DNA from: an uncultured Winogradskyella sp.
GTDB taxonomy: Bacteria > Bacteroidota > Bacteroidia > Flavobacteriales > Flavobacteriaceae
Direction of reading: 5' to 3'
NCBI RefSeq assembly: GCF_947498005.1
Contig: NZ_CANMIW010000007.1
Location: 1-64,000 of the forward strand
DNA: 64,000 nt
Position 1 is the first letter of the stretch. Each line of letters begins with the position of its first letter. Of the stretch, positions 52,152-61,810 are shown one piece after another. The notes below the pieces were generated by a model that saw nothing but the letters and a program-made list of their open reading frames with translations, did no database searches and was not told the DNA's origin. The position numbers and the translations under genes were made by a program.

Positions 52152-52664
52152 ATGCCTGTAAAAATTAGATTACAAAGACACGGTAAAAAAGGAAAACCTT
52201 ATTACTGGATCGTAGCAGCGGATTCACGCTCAAAAAGAGATGGTAAATACCTTGAGAAATTAGGTGCTTACAATCCTAACACAAATCCTGCAACTATTGA
52301 ATTAGACGTTGATGGTGCCGTAACATGGTTACAAAATGGTGCACAACCAACTGACACAGCAAAAGCAATTTTATCTTATAAAGGTGCTATGTTGAAAAAT
52401 CATTTAGCTGGTGGTGTTAGAAAAGGTGCTTTAACTGAAGAGCAAGCGCAAGCGAAGTTTGATGCTTGGTTAGAAGAAAAAACAGCTAAAATCGCAGCTA
52501 AAACTGATGGTTTATCTAAAGCTGATGCAGAAGCGAGAGCTAAAGCATTAGAAGCAGAAAAAGCAGTAAACGAAGCGCGTATCGCAGCAGCAGCTCCTGT
52601 TGTTGAAGAAGTAGCTGAAGAAACTGCAACGGAAGAAGCAGCAGCTTCTAACGAAGAAGAATAA
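52152..52664 (+). CDS. rpsP: 30S ribosomal protein S16, extended form
   Basis: A 170-residue S16. The conserved part is residues 1-85 (MPVKIRLQRHGKKGKPYYWI, ADSRSKRDGKYLEKLGAYNP). The rest is an Ala/Glu/Lys-rich helical tail, absent from the about 82-residue E. coli protein but usual in flavobacteria. First of the rpsP, rimM, trmN6 group; a strong terminator at 52686-52712 separates it from rimM. Confidence 0.97.
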   Translation: MPVKIRLQRHGKKGKPYYWIVAADSRSKRDGKYLEKLGAYNPNTNPATIELDVDGAVTWLQNGAQPTDTAKAILSYKGAMLKNHLAGGVRKGALTEEQAQAKFDAWLEEKTAKIAAKTDGLSKADAEARAKALEAEKAVNEARIAAAAPVVEEVAEETATEEAAASNEEE

Positions 52665-52685
52665 AAAAATATTTTTTATACTTTT

Positions 52686-52712
52686 AAACCCAGACTATTT
52701 TAGTCTGGGTTT
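52686..52712 (+). terminator. Terminator after rpsP
   Basis: AAACCCAGACTA / TAGTCTGGGTTT perfect 12-bp stem, TTT loop, followed by TTTT. Confidence 0.92.
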
Positions 52713-52838
52713 TTTATTGCATAAAATCCCATAATGATTTTATATCATAATTATCATAATAATGAGGATCATATAAAGTATTGAAATAACTATTATAAGG
52801 TTTCCGTCTTCACGGGAATAACACACCAAGAAATTGTC

Positions 52839-53369
52839 ATGAAAAAAGAAGATTGTTTTTATTTAGGAAAAATTGTAAAAAAATACAGTTTTAAAGGCGA
52901 ACTCTTAGCCAAGCTAGACACAGACGAACCAGATTTATATGATAATCTAGAGGCTATTTTTATAGACCTTAGAGGGAATTTAGTGCCTTTTTTTATTGAA
53001 TCTTCTCAATTACACAAATCAGATTTATTGCGTTTAAAGTTTGAAGATGTCAACTCTGAAGAAGATGCAGACGCTTTAATAAAAACTGAATTGTATTTAC
53101 CATTAGATTTACTACCTAAACTTGAAGGTGACAAATTCTATTTTCATGAAGTTATTGGTTTTAACATTAAGGACAAAAATTTTGGAACAGTTGGTACCAT
53201 TACCGGAATTAACGACACCACAGCTCAAGCCTTATTTGAAATTGATAGAGATGGTATTGAAATTTTGATTCCGATGAATGATGAATTTATTGTTAAAGTA
53301 GACCGAGAAAATAATACTATAGAAGTAGATACACCTGAAGGATTAATTGACTTGTATCTCGAAGAATAA
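52839..53369 (+). CDS. rimM: Ribosome maturation factor RimM
   Basis: A 176-residue protein. The RimM N-terminal barrel is YLGKIVKKYSFKGELLAKLD, and the C-terminal PRC-like barrel holds YFHEVIGFNIKDKNFGTVG and DGIEILIPMNDEFIVKVDRE. It assists 16S rRNA processing by binding S19 on the 30S subunit. The stop overlaps the start of the next gene by one base. Confidence 0.95.
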   Translation: MKKEDCFYLGKIVKKYSFKGELLAKLDTDEPDLYDNLEAIFIDLRGNLVPFFIESSQLHKSDLLRLKFEDVNSEEDADALIKTELYLPLDLLPKLEGDKFYFHEVIGFNIKDKNFGTVGTITGINDTTAQALFEIDRDGIEILIPMNDEFIVKVDRENNTIEVDTPEGLIDLYLEE

Positions 53370-54085
53370 TGAGTTCATTTCCTTTTAAATTTAAACAATT
53401 CTCAATCCTCCAAGATAAGTGTGCCATGAAAATTGGCACAGATGGTGTTTTACTTGGCGCATGGACATCCGTTAAAAAAAATCCTTATTCCGTATTAGAT
53501 ATAGGATCTGGTACAGGCGTTTTATCTCTTATGATTGCTCAACGAAGTAACGCTCAAAATTTAGAGGCTATTGAAATAGATGCTGATGCTTACGAGCAGT
53601 GTGCAGAAAATTTTGAAAATTCATTGTGGGCAGATCGTCTATTTTGCTATCATGCGTCATTATTAGAATTTGTCGAAGAAGTAGAAGACAAATTTGATCT
53701 TATTATTTGTAATCCTCCTTTTTATACAGATGATTTCAAATCTAAAAATGAATCTAGAGATTTGGCACGCTTTAACGATGCTATGCCTTTTGAACATTTA
53801 ATCTACGCTGTAGCCAATTTACTTTCTGAAGATGGCATTTTTTCGGTAGTTATTCCTAAAAAAGAAGAAATTCATTTCATAAAACTAGCATCAGATCTTC
53901 AATTATTTCCTCAGCGAATACTTCATGTTAAAGGGAATCCTGAATCAGATATAAAAAGGAGTTTAATCGAATTTTCATTTATAAAAAATGAAATCAAAAC
54001 TTCAGAATTAATTATAGAAACAAATAGACATCAATATACTGAAGCCTATATAAAACTAACTAAAGAATTTTATCTGAAAATGTAA
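53369..54085 (+). CDS. trmN6: tRNA1(Val) (adenine37-N6)-methyltransferase
   Basis: A 238-residue SAM-dependent methyltransferase. Motif I is LDIGSGTGVLSL (43-54), motif IV is N115-P-P-F in LIICNPPFYTDD, and the N-terminal FKFKQFSILQDKCAMKIGTD is typical of the YfiC/TrmN6 branch, which methylates A37 of tRNA-Val. Coupled to rimM (1-base overlap). Confidence 0.88.
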   Translation: MSSFPFKFKQFSILQDKCAMKIGTDGVLLGAWTSVKKNPYSVLDIGSGTGVLSLMIAQRSNAQNLEAIEIDADAYEQCAENFENSLWADRLFCYHASLLEFVEEVEDKFDLIICNPPFYTDDFKSKNESRDLARFNDAMPFEHLIYAVANLLSEDGIFSVVIPKKEEIHFIKLASDLQLFPQRILHVKGNPESDIKRSLIEFSFIKNEIKTSELIIETNRHQYTEAYIKLTKEFYLKM

Positions 54086-54196
54086 TCTAGCTTTTGCACC
54101 ATGAAAACGTTTTCGTTACTTTTGTTGAACTTATAAAATAACAGCTTTTATTTTATTAAATTATCAAATTTAGAAGCTATAAATATCAAATTTAGA

Positions 54197-55375
54197 ATGA
54201 AACCAGATTTATTCGAAGCACCAGATTATTATAACCTTGATGAATTACTAACTGAAGAGCACAAATTGGTTCGTGATGCAGCAAGAGAATGGGTAAAACG
54301 TGACGTTTCTCCTATTATTGAAGAATATGCTCAAAAAGCAGAATTTCCTAAACAAATTGTAAAAGGTTTAGCGGAAATTGGTGCTTTTGGCCCTTACATT
54401 CCTGAAGAATATGGTGGTGCAGGTCTAGATCAAATTTCTTACGGATTAATAATGCAAGAAATTGAACGCGGTGACTCTGGCGTACGTAGCACAGCATCTG
54501 TTCAGTCTTCATTGGTAATGTATCCTATTTGGAAATATGGTAACGAAGAACAACGCCAAAAATATTTACCAAAATTAGCTTCTGGTGAATGGATTGGCTC
54601 TTTTGGATTAACAGAACCAGATCATGGTTCTAATCCTGGTGGCATGGTTACTAACTTTAAAGACAATGGTGATCATTACCTTTTAAATGGTGCGAAAATG
54701 TGGATTAGTAATTCACCATTTTGTGACGTTGCTGTTGTTTGGGCTAAAAATGAAGAAGGAAGAATCCATGGTCTTATCGTAGAACGTGGTATGGAAGGTT
54801 TTTCTACTCCAGAAACTCATAATAAATGGTCACTACGAGCAAGTGCAACTGGTGAACTTATTTTTGATAATGTAAAAGTACCTAAGGAAAATTTGTTACC
54901 AAACAAATCTGGTTTAGGTGCTCCATTAGGTTGTTTAGATTCAGCACGTTTTGGTATTGCTTGGGGAGCAATTGGAGCAGCTATGGATTGTTACGATACA
55001 GCGCTACGCTACAGTAAGGAACGTATGCAATTTGGTAAACCGATTGGACAGTTTCAGCTTCAGCAAAAGAAATTAGCCGAAATGATTACAGAAATCACTA
55101 AAGCGCAATTATTAGCTTGGCGACTTGGTGTAATGCGAGAAAATGGTACTGCAACTTCTGCACAAATATCAATGGCAAAACGAAATAATGTAGAGATGGC
55201 AATTAACATAGCTCGTGAAGCAAGACAAATGTTAGGAGGCATGGGAATATCTGGTGAATACAGCATTATGCGTCATTCTATGAACCTCGAAAGTGTAATC
55301 ACTTACGAAGGCACACACGATATTCATTTACTTATTACTGGCTTAGATATTACTGGGCTAAATGCATTTAAATAG
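54197..55375 (+). CDS. Glutaryl-CoA dehydrogenase-like acyl-CoA dehydrogenase
   Basis: A 392-residue flavoprotein. RSTASVQSSLVMYPIWKYGN, EEQRQKYLPKLASGEWIGSF, GLTEPDHGSNPGGM and the catalytic base E371 in ITYEGTHDIHLLITG match glutaryl-CoA dehydrogenase closely; the catalytic Glu sits at the same position from the C-terminus. It would oxidise and decarboxylate glutaryl-CoA to crotonyl-CoA (lysine/tryptophan breakdown), passing electrons to ETF. A related substrate cannot be excluded. Single-gene unit with its own terminator. Confidence 0.88.
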   Translation: MKPDLFEAPDYYNLDELLTEEHKLVRDAAREWVKRDVSPIIEEYAQKAEFPKQIVKGLAEIGAFGPYIPEEYGGAGLDQISYGLIMQEIERGDSGVRSTASVQSSLVMYPIWKYGNEEQRQKYLPKLASGEWIGSFGLTEPDHGSNPGGMVTNFKDNGDHYLLNGAKMWISNSPFCDVAVVWAKNEEGRIHGLIVERGMEGFSTPETHNKWSLRASATGELIFDNVKVPKENLLPNKSGLGAPLGCLDSARFGIAWGAIGAAMDCYDTALRYSKERMQFGKPIGQFQLQQKKLAEMITEITKAQLLAWRLGVMRENGTATSAQISMAKRNNVEMAINIAREARQMLGGMGISGEYSIMRHSMNLESVITYEGTHDIHLLITGLDITGLNAFK

Positions 55376-55398
55376 ATAAAAAATATTTTTTATTAAAT

Positions 55399-55425
55399 AA
55401 GGCTTACGTTAATAACGTAGGCCTT
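55399..55425 (+). terminator. Terminator after the acyl-CoA dehydrogenase gene
   Basis: AAGGCTTACGTT / AACGTAGGCCTT stem (one T-G pair) with a 3-nt loop and TTTT tail. Confidence 0.88.
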
Positions 55426-55519
55426 TTTTAATTTTCATAAACTGATTTTTGACAGCTTTTTTGATTCTTCTCTATCCTAAATTTGTACAGAATTAAATTA
55501 TCAAGTAACATTTAACAGT

Positions 55520-58500
55520 ATGGAATACACAAGGAAAGAGCTTATTCAATTTATTAATTTACAATTAGCCGCAATAGGACAACCCATATATAAAGATGCA
55601 GAAAACAGTGAAGAAAAATTCTGTGATTCAGAGTTTGAATTGTTATCTCAAGGTTTAATTAGAAGTTTACGTGAAAAGTCTAGACTGTTAGCAAGTCATT
55701 TATGTCCTGCAGATGCAAGAATTCAAAACTTTATAGATGACTATTTAAAAGATATTGATTTAGGCAATTCATTTGTACTTCCAAATAACACACTAGTATT
55801 ATCAAGAAAAGGACAAGCTAGAGAAGCTAGTTTACCACCAGATGGCACATCATTTGAAAGTGATTTAATTACGTCTAAACGCATTAAACAAGGTGTACTA
55901 AATAATCCGTTGCATGATAAAAGAACAACTAAAGGTACATTTCATATCGTTGAAGGTAATTTACCTGTTCCTTTAGATAAAAAAGAAGTACCCAAAGTCG
56001 TTTTAGCTCATTTCTTGCGTGCTTCCTTTAATCCTTCAAAAGAGCTTACAACTTTACCATTTACTGCAAACCAAGACACAAAAGCAGAAACCATGGTTTC
56101 TATGTTATTAAGACCTGTTGTTAGCCCTGAAGTTAAAGGTGTAATTTCACAAAAATCCTTAGAAGTTCGCTTTTTCGCTCCAGGTACTTTAGTCAGTAAT
56201 TTAGACTTTGTTGAGTCAATATTTGGTAATGCAGGTGATCCTAATTTAGCACATAATGATGCGGCTTTGGATCCTGAACATTGGACAGGTCACACAGGAT
56301 GTATTGTTTTAGCACCGCAACTTTTAACCTTAAAAAAGAAAGATGTAGGACTTCCTCACTACGACCTTGCAACAGAACGTCAAAGAAAAGATGGTATGTG
56401 TTGGACAAATGAAAATGAACTTTATAATGATGGAGGCGCATTTAAAATAACGTGTAGAGACGAGAGAGGTGTTGTGGTAACACTAATTGCAGATAATTAT
56501 TTTGGTTACTCTAAAAAAGAAATAAAAACTCAAATTAGTTATTCTGCTAACTTATACGGTTTAGCCGAAGAGGAACATGCTGGTGGTGCAATTGCTTATG
56601 CAAGACGCGTTATGGGAGAAACTGTAGACAGCACTGATTATGCTACATATTATGGTTTAGATCATACTTTTGAAGAAGTAAAAAACTTAATTTCAGATAG
56701 AATTGACGTTCAACCAGAAAACTATGCGATAGATAAAAATTATCCTAATATCATTTACATACCTGAATCATCATATTTTAACATTGCAACTAATAGTATT
56801 TCATGGGACTTTAAAGGTCAAAAACAAAAACTTACTTTATCACCACTAAAAACATATATTCATCCGTCTGGAAATAAATTAAGACTAGAAAAACATAAGT
56901 CTATTAATTTATGGCGTATGGTTGAAACGTATCCTGAAGGTGTTTTCTGCCATAAACCATGTACAGTATCGGGAGGCGGAAAATCAGAGATTTCAAAATC
57001 AATGCAGAATGCCATTACTTATAGTCCTTTCAATATTCATAATATAGAGGAAGACTTTAAGAAAGCTGATGAAATTATAGAGTTTAATTATTCAACTCGT
57101 TGGAAAACTAAAGATCCCAACAGACCAATTTCTAGATCTCTATTAAGTGAAAAAAGAACATTAGGATCTGTAGTAAAATTATTAACGCCTAATGAGGAAA
57201 ACTCAGACGAATTCAATGCATTTTTAAATAACATTCCTGTTCATATTCGTTCATTAGTGCTGTTTGTAAAACGATTATTCAGACAAGCTCATGGTGCAAA
57301 TTTAAATTGGAAAGACATGATGTCTGTGGAATTCATCAATGGTGTAAAAGGCACTTCACTAATTTATAACCATACGCCTGTTGTTGGTAGCTATGTGAGA
57401 ATTGGATTTAATGGAGATGGCAACTGGATGCTAAACAAACTCCGTTCTGATTTCTCTGCATGTGAGAAAATTCAAACCGAGGACGACATAACGGCTTCTA
57501 TTACGTTACCAAAAGAACAATTTAAGAACCTAAATCCAGAATACACCAATAAAAGTGTAAAGGTATTAACCAATTGTGAGGCCCATTTATTCCAAAGACC
57601 AGATGAAGCTATTGTGAGAGGTTATGATAAACTTGCCGAGTTAGATATTATTACTGACGGAAGGTTTTTAACCAATTACGAAATGTTGAATAAACAAGAC
57701 GCAATTGCTATCTATGAAGACACCATAAATTATGACAAATACACACAACCTGTAAAAGATTTTATCAAAGAAATAATTGATTCTAATGAAGAAGATGTAC
57801 AATTTGTGTTGCCTTCTCATCCAAGAATTGTAAATGGAGAACCAACCAAAAACCCACGTTATTTAGAGCCTAATAAATTCTATTCAGAAACCGAAGCCAC
57901 TTATATTTCAGATATTGGAGTTCGTTTGTGTAGAAGAATTAAGCCTGAAGACCCAGTAATTCATGTTGTCAATGCTGTTTTACCTGGCAGAAGAAATAAT
58001 CCTGCAGATAGAGAAGCAGGCATTAGACCTTTGGCTGTGTACAACCCAATTCATTATCAAGAAACTCCAGAATTGTTTATGGACTTTATCTGTAGCTTAA
58101 CAGGTAAATCACCATCTACTACAGGAGCTGGTTCTGAAGGTGCGTTAACTAAAGCGCCATTTAATATGCTAACACCAACAACGGATTTAAACAATGCGCT
58201 TTTATCTCATATTTTAACAGAGTCTAACGGATTTAGTACTGCTGCTGGTTATGTTGGTGCAGAAAACAAAATAGATCATGATGTGAGTCTATTGATTCCT
58301 GAAATTTGGGCAAGAATGGCACCAGAAGATAGAGATCCTAAAAATTTAATTACAAATGGATCTTTAGAAAAACTCGAAGACTTTGAGCACAATGGAGAAA
58401 TAGTATTAGCAAGTCGATTAGGCTACAGAATAACAAAGCGATTCTCTTTATTGTGTTTAAACAGATTGTTTGATGAGCCTACTGCTGTATTCAATGAAAG

Positions 58501-58969
58501 AATGCTTAAACCAGAATTGCAAAATTTTGAAGATTTCGTAGATGGTATTAACAACATCGTTGAAGCTCAACAAAAAGTGGCTTTAAATTATTTTGAAGAT
58601 GGTAGTATTGAAGCGGCAATTCCACCATTAAAAATCTTACTGAACATTATGGCGTATGGACATTATGAAGGTAAGTCTATAAGTGATCCTGAATTACGTC
58701 AATATTTCAATAGAGATTATGTAATTAATTCAGACTGGTATAAAGAACGATTAGCTTTAAAACAACAAAAAGATATAGCATACTATAGTTCTCAAATTGC
58801 CTATTTAGAGGCTTTTATTAAAGAACCAATTAATGATGTTTTAGTAGAAGAAATGCAATTGAATAATCGTTTAAATACAACGAAGCAATTATTCGAAAAC
58901 ATTAAATCTACTGACTATTTAAATCATTTAGCAGGTACAATTGGTGTAGATCCTTTATATAAAAAATAA
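55520..58969 (+). CDS. Probable pyrophosphate-type phosphoenolpyruvate carboxykinase
   Basis: A 1149-residue soluble protein. I think it belongs to the PPi-dependent PEP carboxykinases (about 1,100-1,150 residues; known from Propionibacterium and Entamoeba), which interconvert oxaloacetate plus PPi with PEP. Supporting features are the length, the start RKELIQFINLQLAAIGQPIY, a phosphate-loop-like VSGGGKSEISKS near 483-494, a Cys just before it, and the C-terminal SPSTTGAGSEGALTKAPFNM near 867, which is rich in invariant-looking residues. This is by memory of the family, with no alignment. Not an ATP- or GTP-PEPCK, which are about half this size. A terminator (59007-59040) follows. The metallophosphoesterase at 59056 is the next gene. 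Confidence 0.55.
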   Translation: MEYTRKELIQFINLQLAAIGQPIYKDAENSEEKFCDSEFELLSQGLIRSLREKSRLLASHLCPADARIQNFIDDYLKDIDLGNSFVLPNNTLVLSRKGQAREASLPPDGTSFESDLITSKRIKQGVLNNPLHDKRTTKGTFHIVEGNLPVPLDKKEVPKVVLAHFLRASFNPSKELTTLPFTANQDTKAETMVSMLLRPVVSPEVKGVISQKSLEVRFFAPGTLVSNLDFVESIFGNAGDPNLAHNDAALDPEHWTGHTGCIVLAPQLLTLKKKDVGLPHYDLATERQRKDGMCWTNENELYNDGGAFKITCRDERGVVVTLIADNYFGYSKKEIKTQISYSANLYGLAEEEHAGGAIAYARRVMGETVDSTDYATYYGLDHTFEEVKNLISDRIDVQPENYAIDKNYPNIIYIPESSYFNIATNSISWDFKGQKQKLTLSPLKTYIHPSGNKLRLEKHKSINLWRMVETYPEGVFCHKPCTVSGGGKSEISKSMQNAITYSPFNIHNIEEDFKKADEIIEFNYSTRWKTKDPNRPISRSLLSEKRTLGSVVKLLTPNEENSDEFNAFLNNIPVHIRSLVLFVKRLFRQAHGANLNWKDMMSVEFINGVKGTSLIYNHTPVVGSYVRIGFNGDGNWMLNKLRSDFSACEKIQTEDDITASITLPKEQFKNLNPEYTNKSVKVLTNCEAHLFQRPDEAIVRGYDKLAELDIITDGRFLTNYEMLNKQDAIAIYEDTINYDKYTQPVKDFIKEIIDSNEEDVQFVLPSHPRIVNGEPTKNPRYLEPNKFYSETEATYISDIGVRLCRRIKPEDPVIHVVNAVLPGRRNNPADREAGIRPLAVYNPIHYQETPELFMDFICSLTGKSPSTTGAGSEGALTKAPFNMLTPTTDLNNALLSHILTESNGFSTAAGYVGAENKIDHDVSLLIPEIWARMAPEDRDPKNLITNGSLEKLEDFEHNGEIVLASRLGYRITKRFSLLCLNRLFDEPTAVFNERMLKPELQNFEDFVDGINNIVEAQQKVALNYFEDGSIEAAIPPLKILLNIMAYGHYEGKSISDPELRQYFNRDYVINSDWYKERLALKQQKDIAYYSSQIAYLEAFIKEPINDVLVEEMQLNNRLNTTKQLFENIKSTDYLNHLAGTIGVDPLYKK

Positions 58970-59006
58970 TGTGATACCTTAATTTTGTTAAACACATTAT
59001 TCAAAT

Positions 59007-59040
59007 AAAAAATGCTTCCTCTAAACGGGAAGCATTTTTT
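59007..59040 (+). terminator. Terminator after the probable PEPCK gene
   Basis: AAAAAATGCTTCC / GGAAGCATTTTTT perfect 13-bp stem, 8-nt loop, T-rich tail. Confidence 0.9.
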
Positions 59041-59055
59041 GTTTAAATTTACTTT

Positions 59056-59952
59056 ATGTCTTCAAAAACCAGATTAGATCGCGCTTATAAAAATGCAAAA
59101 CGCATTAGATTTAATGATGCTTCTAAGTTTATTTTATTTAGTGATTGTCATCGTGGAGATAATAGCTTTGCCGATGATTTTGCAAATAATCGTAATATAT
59201 ATTTCCATGCCTTAAGACACTATTATTCTGAAGGTTTTGAGTATTGTGAATTAGGTGATGGTGATGAATTGTGGGAAAACTTATCATTTGAATCTATCTT
59301 CCATGCTCACAAAAACGTTTATATGCTTATGAAGCAGTTTCATGATGAAGAACGTTTACATATGATTTGGGGAAATCATGATATGGTGTATCGGGATCCC
59401 AACTATGTTGAAAAACATTTATCTACTTATTTCGACCCAAAGACAGGTAATGATGAAGATCTATTTTGTGGCATAAACTATCATGAAGGTATTGTTTTAG
59501 AACATGCTGAAACACAACAAGAGTTATTCTTAACTCATGGTCATCAAGCCGATTGGTGGAATTTCTTATTCTGGAAATGGAGTAGATTTATGGTTCGTGT
59601 GCTATGGAAACCGCTAAACGTAATGGGAATTGCAGACCCTACAAGTCCGGCAAAAAACTATACAGAGTTAATTAAAATAGAACGACGAACTAAACGTTGG
59701 ATCACAGAAAACAATAATCTTATCACTATCGTTGGCCACACACATAGACCACGTTTTCCTGAACCAGGAGACATCGCTTATTTTAATGATGGTAGTTGTG
59801 TACACCCAAGAAGTATTACAGGTCTTGAAATTGAGAATGGCGCTATTTCGTTAATTAAATGGCAAATTATTACCTCTGAAGATGGTAATTTAAAAATTGA
59901 TCGGTTTTTACTTGAAGGACCTACTAAGTTGATTGATTATAAGACTAAATAA
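59056..59952 (+). CDS. Metallophosphoesterase
   Basis: A 298-residue calcineurin-like phosphoesterase with the metal-ligand blocks in order: FSDCHRGDN (D30, H32), LGDGDELWE, WGNHDMVYRD (about 105-114), LTHGHQAD and GHTHRPRFPE. It resembles the UDP-2,3-diacylglucosamine hydrolase/serine-threonine phosphatase superfamily, but the substrate is unknown. It starts 16 bp after the terminator of the large upstream gene. Confidence 0.85.
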   Translation: MSSKTRLDRAYKNAKRIRFNDASKFILFSDCHRGDNSFADDFANNRNIYFHALRHYYSEGFEYCELGDGDELWENLSFESIFHAHKNVYMLMKQFHDEERLHMIWGNHDMVYRDPNYVEKHLSTYFDPKTGNDEDLFCGINYHEGIVLEHAETQQELFLTHGHQADWWNFLFWKWSRFMVRVLWKPLNVMGIADPTSPAKNYTELIKIERRTKRWITENNNLITIVGHTHRPRFPEPGDIAYFNDGSCVHPRSITGLEIENGAISLIKWQIITSEDGNLKIDRFLLEGPTKLIDYKTK

Positions 59953-60108
59953 CCTGAGTAAATATATATTCTAATTTACTCTAGCTCTTTTAACTAAAAT
60001 ATCTGTAGAACTATCTTGAGAAGATTTCTCTTTGAAACTTAAGTTATCGAAGGCAATTAGAATTCTACCTTTATCTAATTTTTTTTAAGTCATATTTGGT
60101 TAATGAAT

Positions 60109-60444
60109 TTAACTCTCAGGCGCTAACTCTACAACTAGACCTTCCATGCCTGGCGTCATCTGAATTTGGCATCCTAAACGCGAATTATCCTTTACATCGA
60201 ACGCCTCAGAAAGCATCGCCTCTTCATCATCTTGCATTTCTGGTAGTTTTGTATCGCTTAACACGTAACACTGACAAGATGCACACATTGCCATACCACC
60301 ACACACACCTATAGTTCCTTCTGGAGCCAGCTCATAAGAACGAACGACTTCCATTAGATTCATTGCCATATCTGTAGGCGCTTCAATGTGATGCTTTTCA
60401 CCTTCTCTATCAATGATTGTAATATTTATATCAACATTTTCCAT
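60109..60444 (-). CDS. 2Fe-2S ferredoxin (adrenodoxin type)
   Basis: A 111-residue ferredoxin. The cluster ligands are C48, C54, C57 and C92 (C-x5-C-x2-C-x34-C) in IGVCGGMAMCASCQC and SRLGCQIQ. This matches the ISC/adrenodoxin type used in Fe-S assembly and redox supply. Its start shares a base with the stop of the ferredoxin reductase gene, so the reductase is the likely electron donor. Confidence 0.92.
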   Translation of the reverse strand: MENVDINITIIDREGEKHHIEAPTDMAMNLMEVVRSYELAPEGTIGVCGGMAMCASCQCYVLSDTKLPEMQDDEEAMLSEAFDVKDNSRLGCQIQMTPGMEGLVVELAPES

Positions 60445-61505
60445 TACTCAATTGACTTTACAACAGCTTTGGGTGCTTCTTTTCGCGTACCATCAAAACC
60501 ATCTACTCCTGAAACCGTGGTGTACTTTAATACAAAACGTTTTCCTGGATTAATAATTTGATAAGCAGACTGACACATTAACGTTGCTTCATGAAAACCA
60601 CAAAGGATTAATTTTAATTTTCCTGGATAGGTGTTTACATCACCTATAGCATAAATTCCCGATATATTAGTTTGGTAATCTAATGCATTATTTACTTTAA
60701 TAGCATTTTTTTCTATCTCAAGTCCCCAATTTGCAATAGGTCCTAACTTAGGAGATAAGCCAAATAAAGGAATGAAATGATCACAATTTAGTTCAAACTC
60801 TTTTTCAATATGCTGTGCTTGTTTTACAACTACTGCTTTTACTTTATGATCTCCAACAATACCTACAACTTCTGCAGGAGTAATTAAATTTATTTTTCCT
60901 TTATTCTTTAACTCTTGTACTTTTTCTACAGAATCTAAATGCCCTCTAAATTCAGTTCGTCTATGAATTAATGTAACCTCAGCTGCTACGTCACTTAAAA
61001 ATATACTCCAATCTAAAGCTGAATCTCCTCCTCCTGCAATAACAACTTTTTTATCTCTGTAAATTTCGGGATCTTTTATAATGTATTCTACACCTTTATC
61101 TTCAAAATCAGTAATATTATGAATTTTAGGTTTGCGAGGCTCAAAACTTCCTAATCCACCTGCAATAGCAACAACTGGCGCATGGTGTTTAGTTCCTTTG
61201 TTTGTGGTTACAATAAAAGTTCCGTCGTCTTGTTTATCTATTGTTTCTGCACGTTCTCCCAGCGTAAATCCTGGTTCAAACTGTTTACACTGTTCTAATA
61301 ATCGTTCTGTAAGATCACCAGCTAAGATTTCTGGATAAGCCGGTATATCATAAATTGGCTTTTTAGGATAAATCTCAGAACATTGTCCACCAGCTTGTGG
61401 TAATGCATCAATTAAATGGCATTTTAGTTTTAAAAGACCAGCTTCAAATACAGTAAAAAGTCCTGTTGGTCCTGCACCAATGATAAGTATATCTGTTGTA
61501 ATCAT
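60444..61505 (-). CDS. Thioredoxin-reductase-like ferredoxin-NADP reductase
   Basis: A 353-residue FAD enzyme. I chose the start MITTDILIIGAGPTGLFTVF because it directly begins the FAD-binding GxGxxG strand; an ATG 54 bp upstream would add an unlike hydrophobic extension. The NADPH site is VVIAGGGDSALDWSIFL, and GIYAIGDVNTYPG is the second FAD motif. The redox CxxC of true thioredoxin reductase is missing, as expected for type 2 ferredoxin-NADP reductase. Coupled to the ferredoxin gene. Confidence 0.9.
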   Translation of the reverse strand: MITTDILIIGAGPTGLFTVFEAGLLKLKCHLIDALPQAGGQCSEIYPKKPIYDIPAYPEILAGDLTERLLEQCKQFEPGFTLGERAETIDKQDDGTFIVTTNKGTKHHAPVVAIAGGLGSFEPRKPKIHNITDFEDKGVEYIIKDPEIYRDKKVVIAGGGDSALDWSIFLSDVAAEVTLIHRRTEFRGHLDSVEKVQELKNKGKINLITPAEVVGIVGDHKVKAVVVKQAQHIEKEFELNCDHFIPLFGLSPKLGPIANWGLEIEKNAIKVNNALDYQTNISGIYAIGDVNTYPGKLKLILCGFHEATLMCQSAYQIINPGKRFVLKYTTVSGVDGFDGTRKEAPKAVVKSIE

Positions 61506-61567
61506 GAAAATAAAATTGAATACTAAATTAATAATGTCAATTTGATGGTAATGTGACAATTGTCACA

Positions 61568-61810
61568 TTACTTTTCTACATTAATAACTTTTTCTATTTG
61601 AGGAGCATATTTTTTTATAGTCATCTCAACTCCAGATTTTAAAGTCATTTGGTTAACACTACAAGATGTGCATGCACCAACCAATTGAACCCTTACAAAC
61701 TTATCATCGTCAATAGACAATAAATTAATATCTCCACCGTCACTTTGTAAAAACGGACGGATTTCGTCTAATGCTTTTTCAACATTTAATCTTAGATCTT
61801 CTGAGTTCAT
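61568..61810 (-). CDS. NifU C-terminal-domain (Nfu) iron-sulfur scaffold
   Basis: An 80-residue Nfu-type protein: LNVEKALDEIRPFLQSDGGD and the cluster-binding C47-x2-C50 in VGACTSCSVNQMTLKSG. Transfers 4Fe-4S clusters to target enzymes. It follows the Mrp stop directly (start 1 bp away), forming an Fe-S unit. Confidence 0.93.
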   Translation of the reverse strand: MNSEDLRLNVEKALDEIRPFLQSDGGDINLLSIDDDKFVRVQLVGACTSCSVNQMTLKSGVEMTIKKYAPQIEKVINVEK

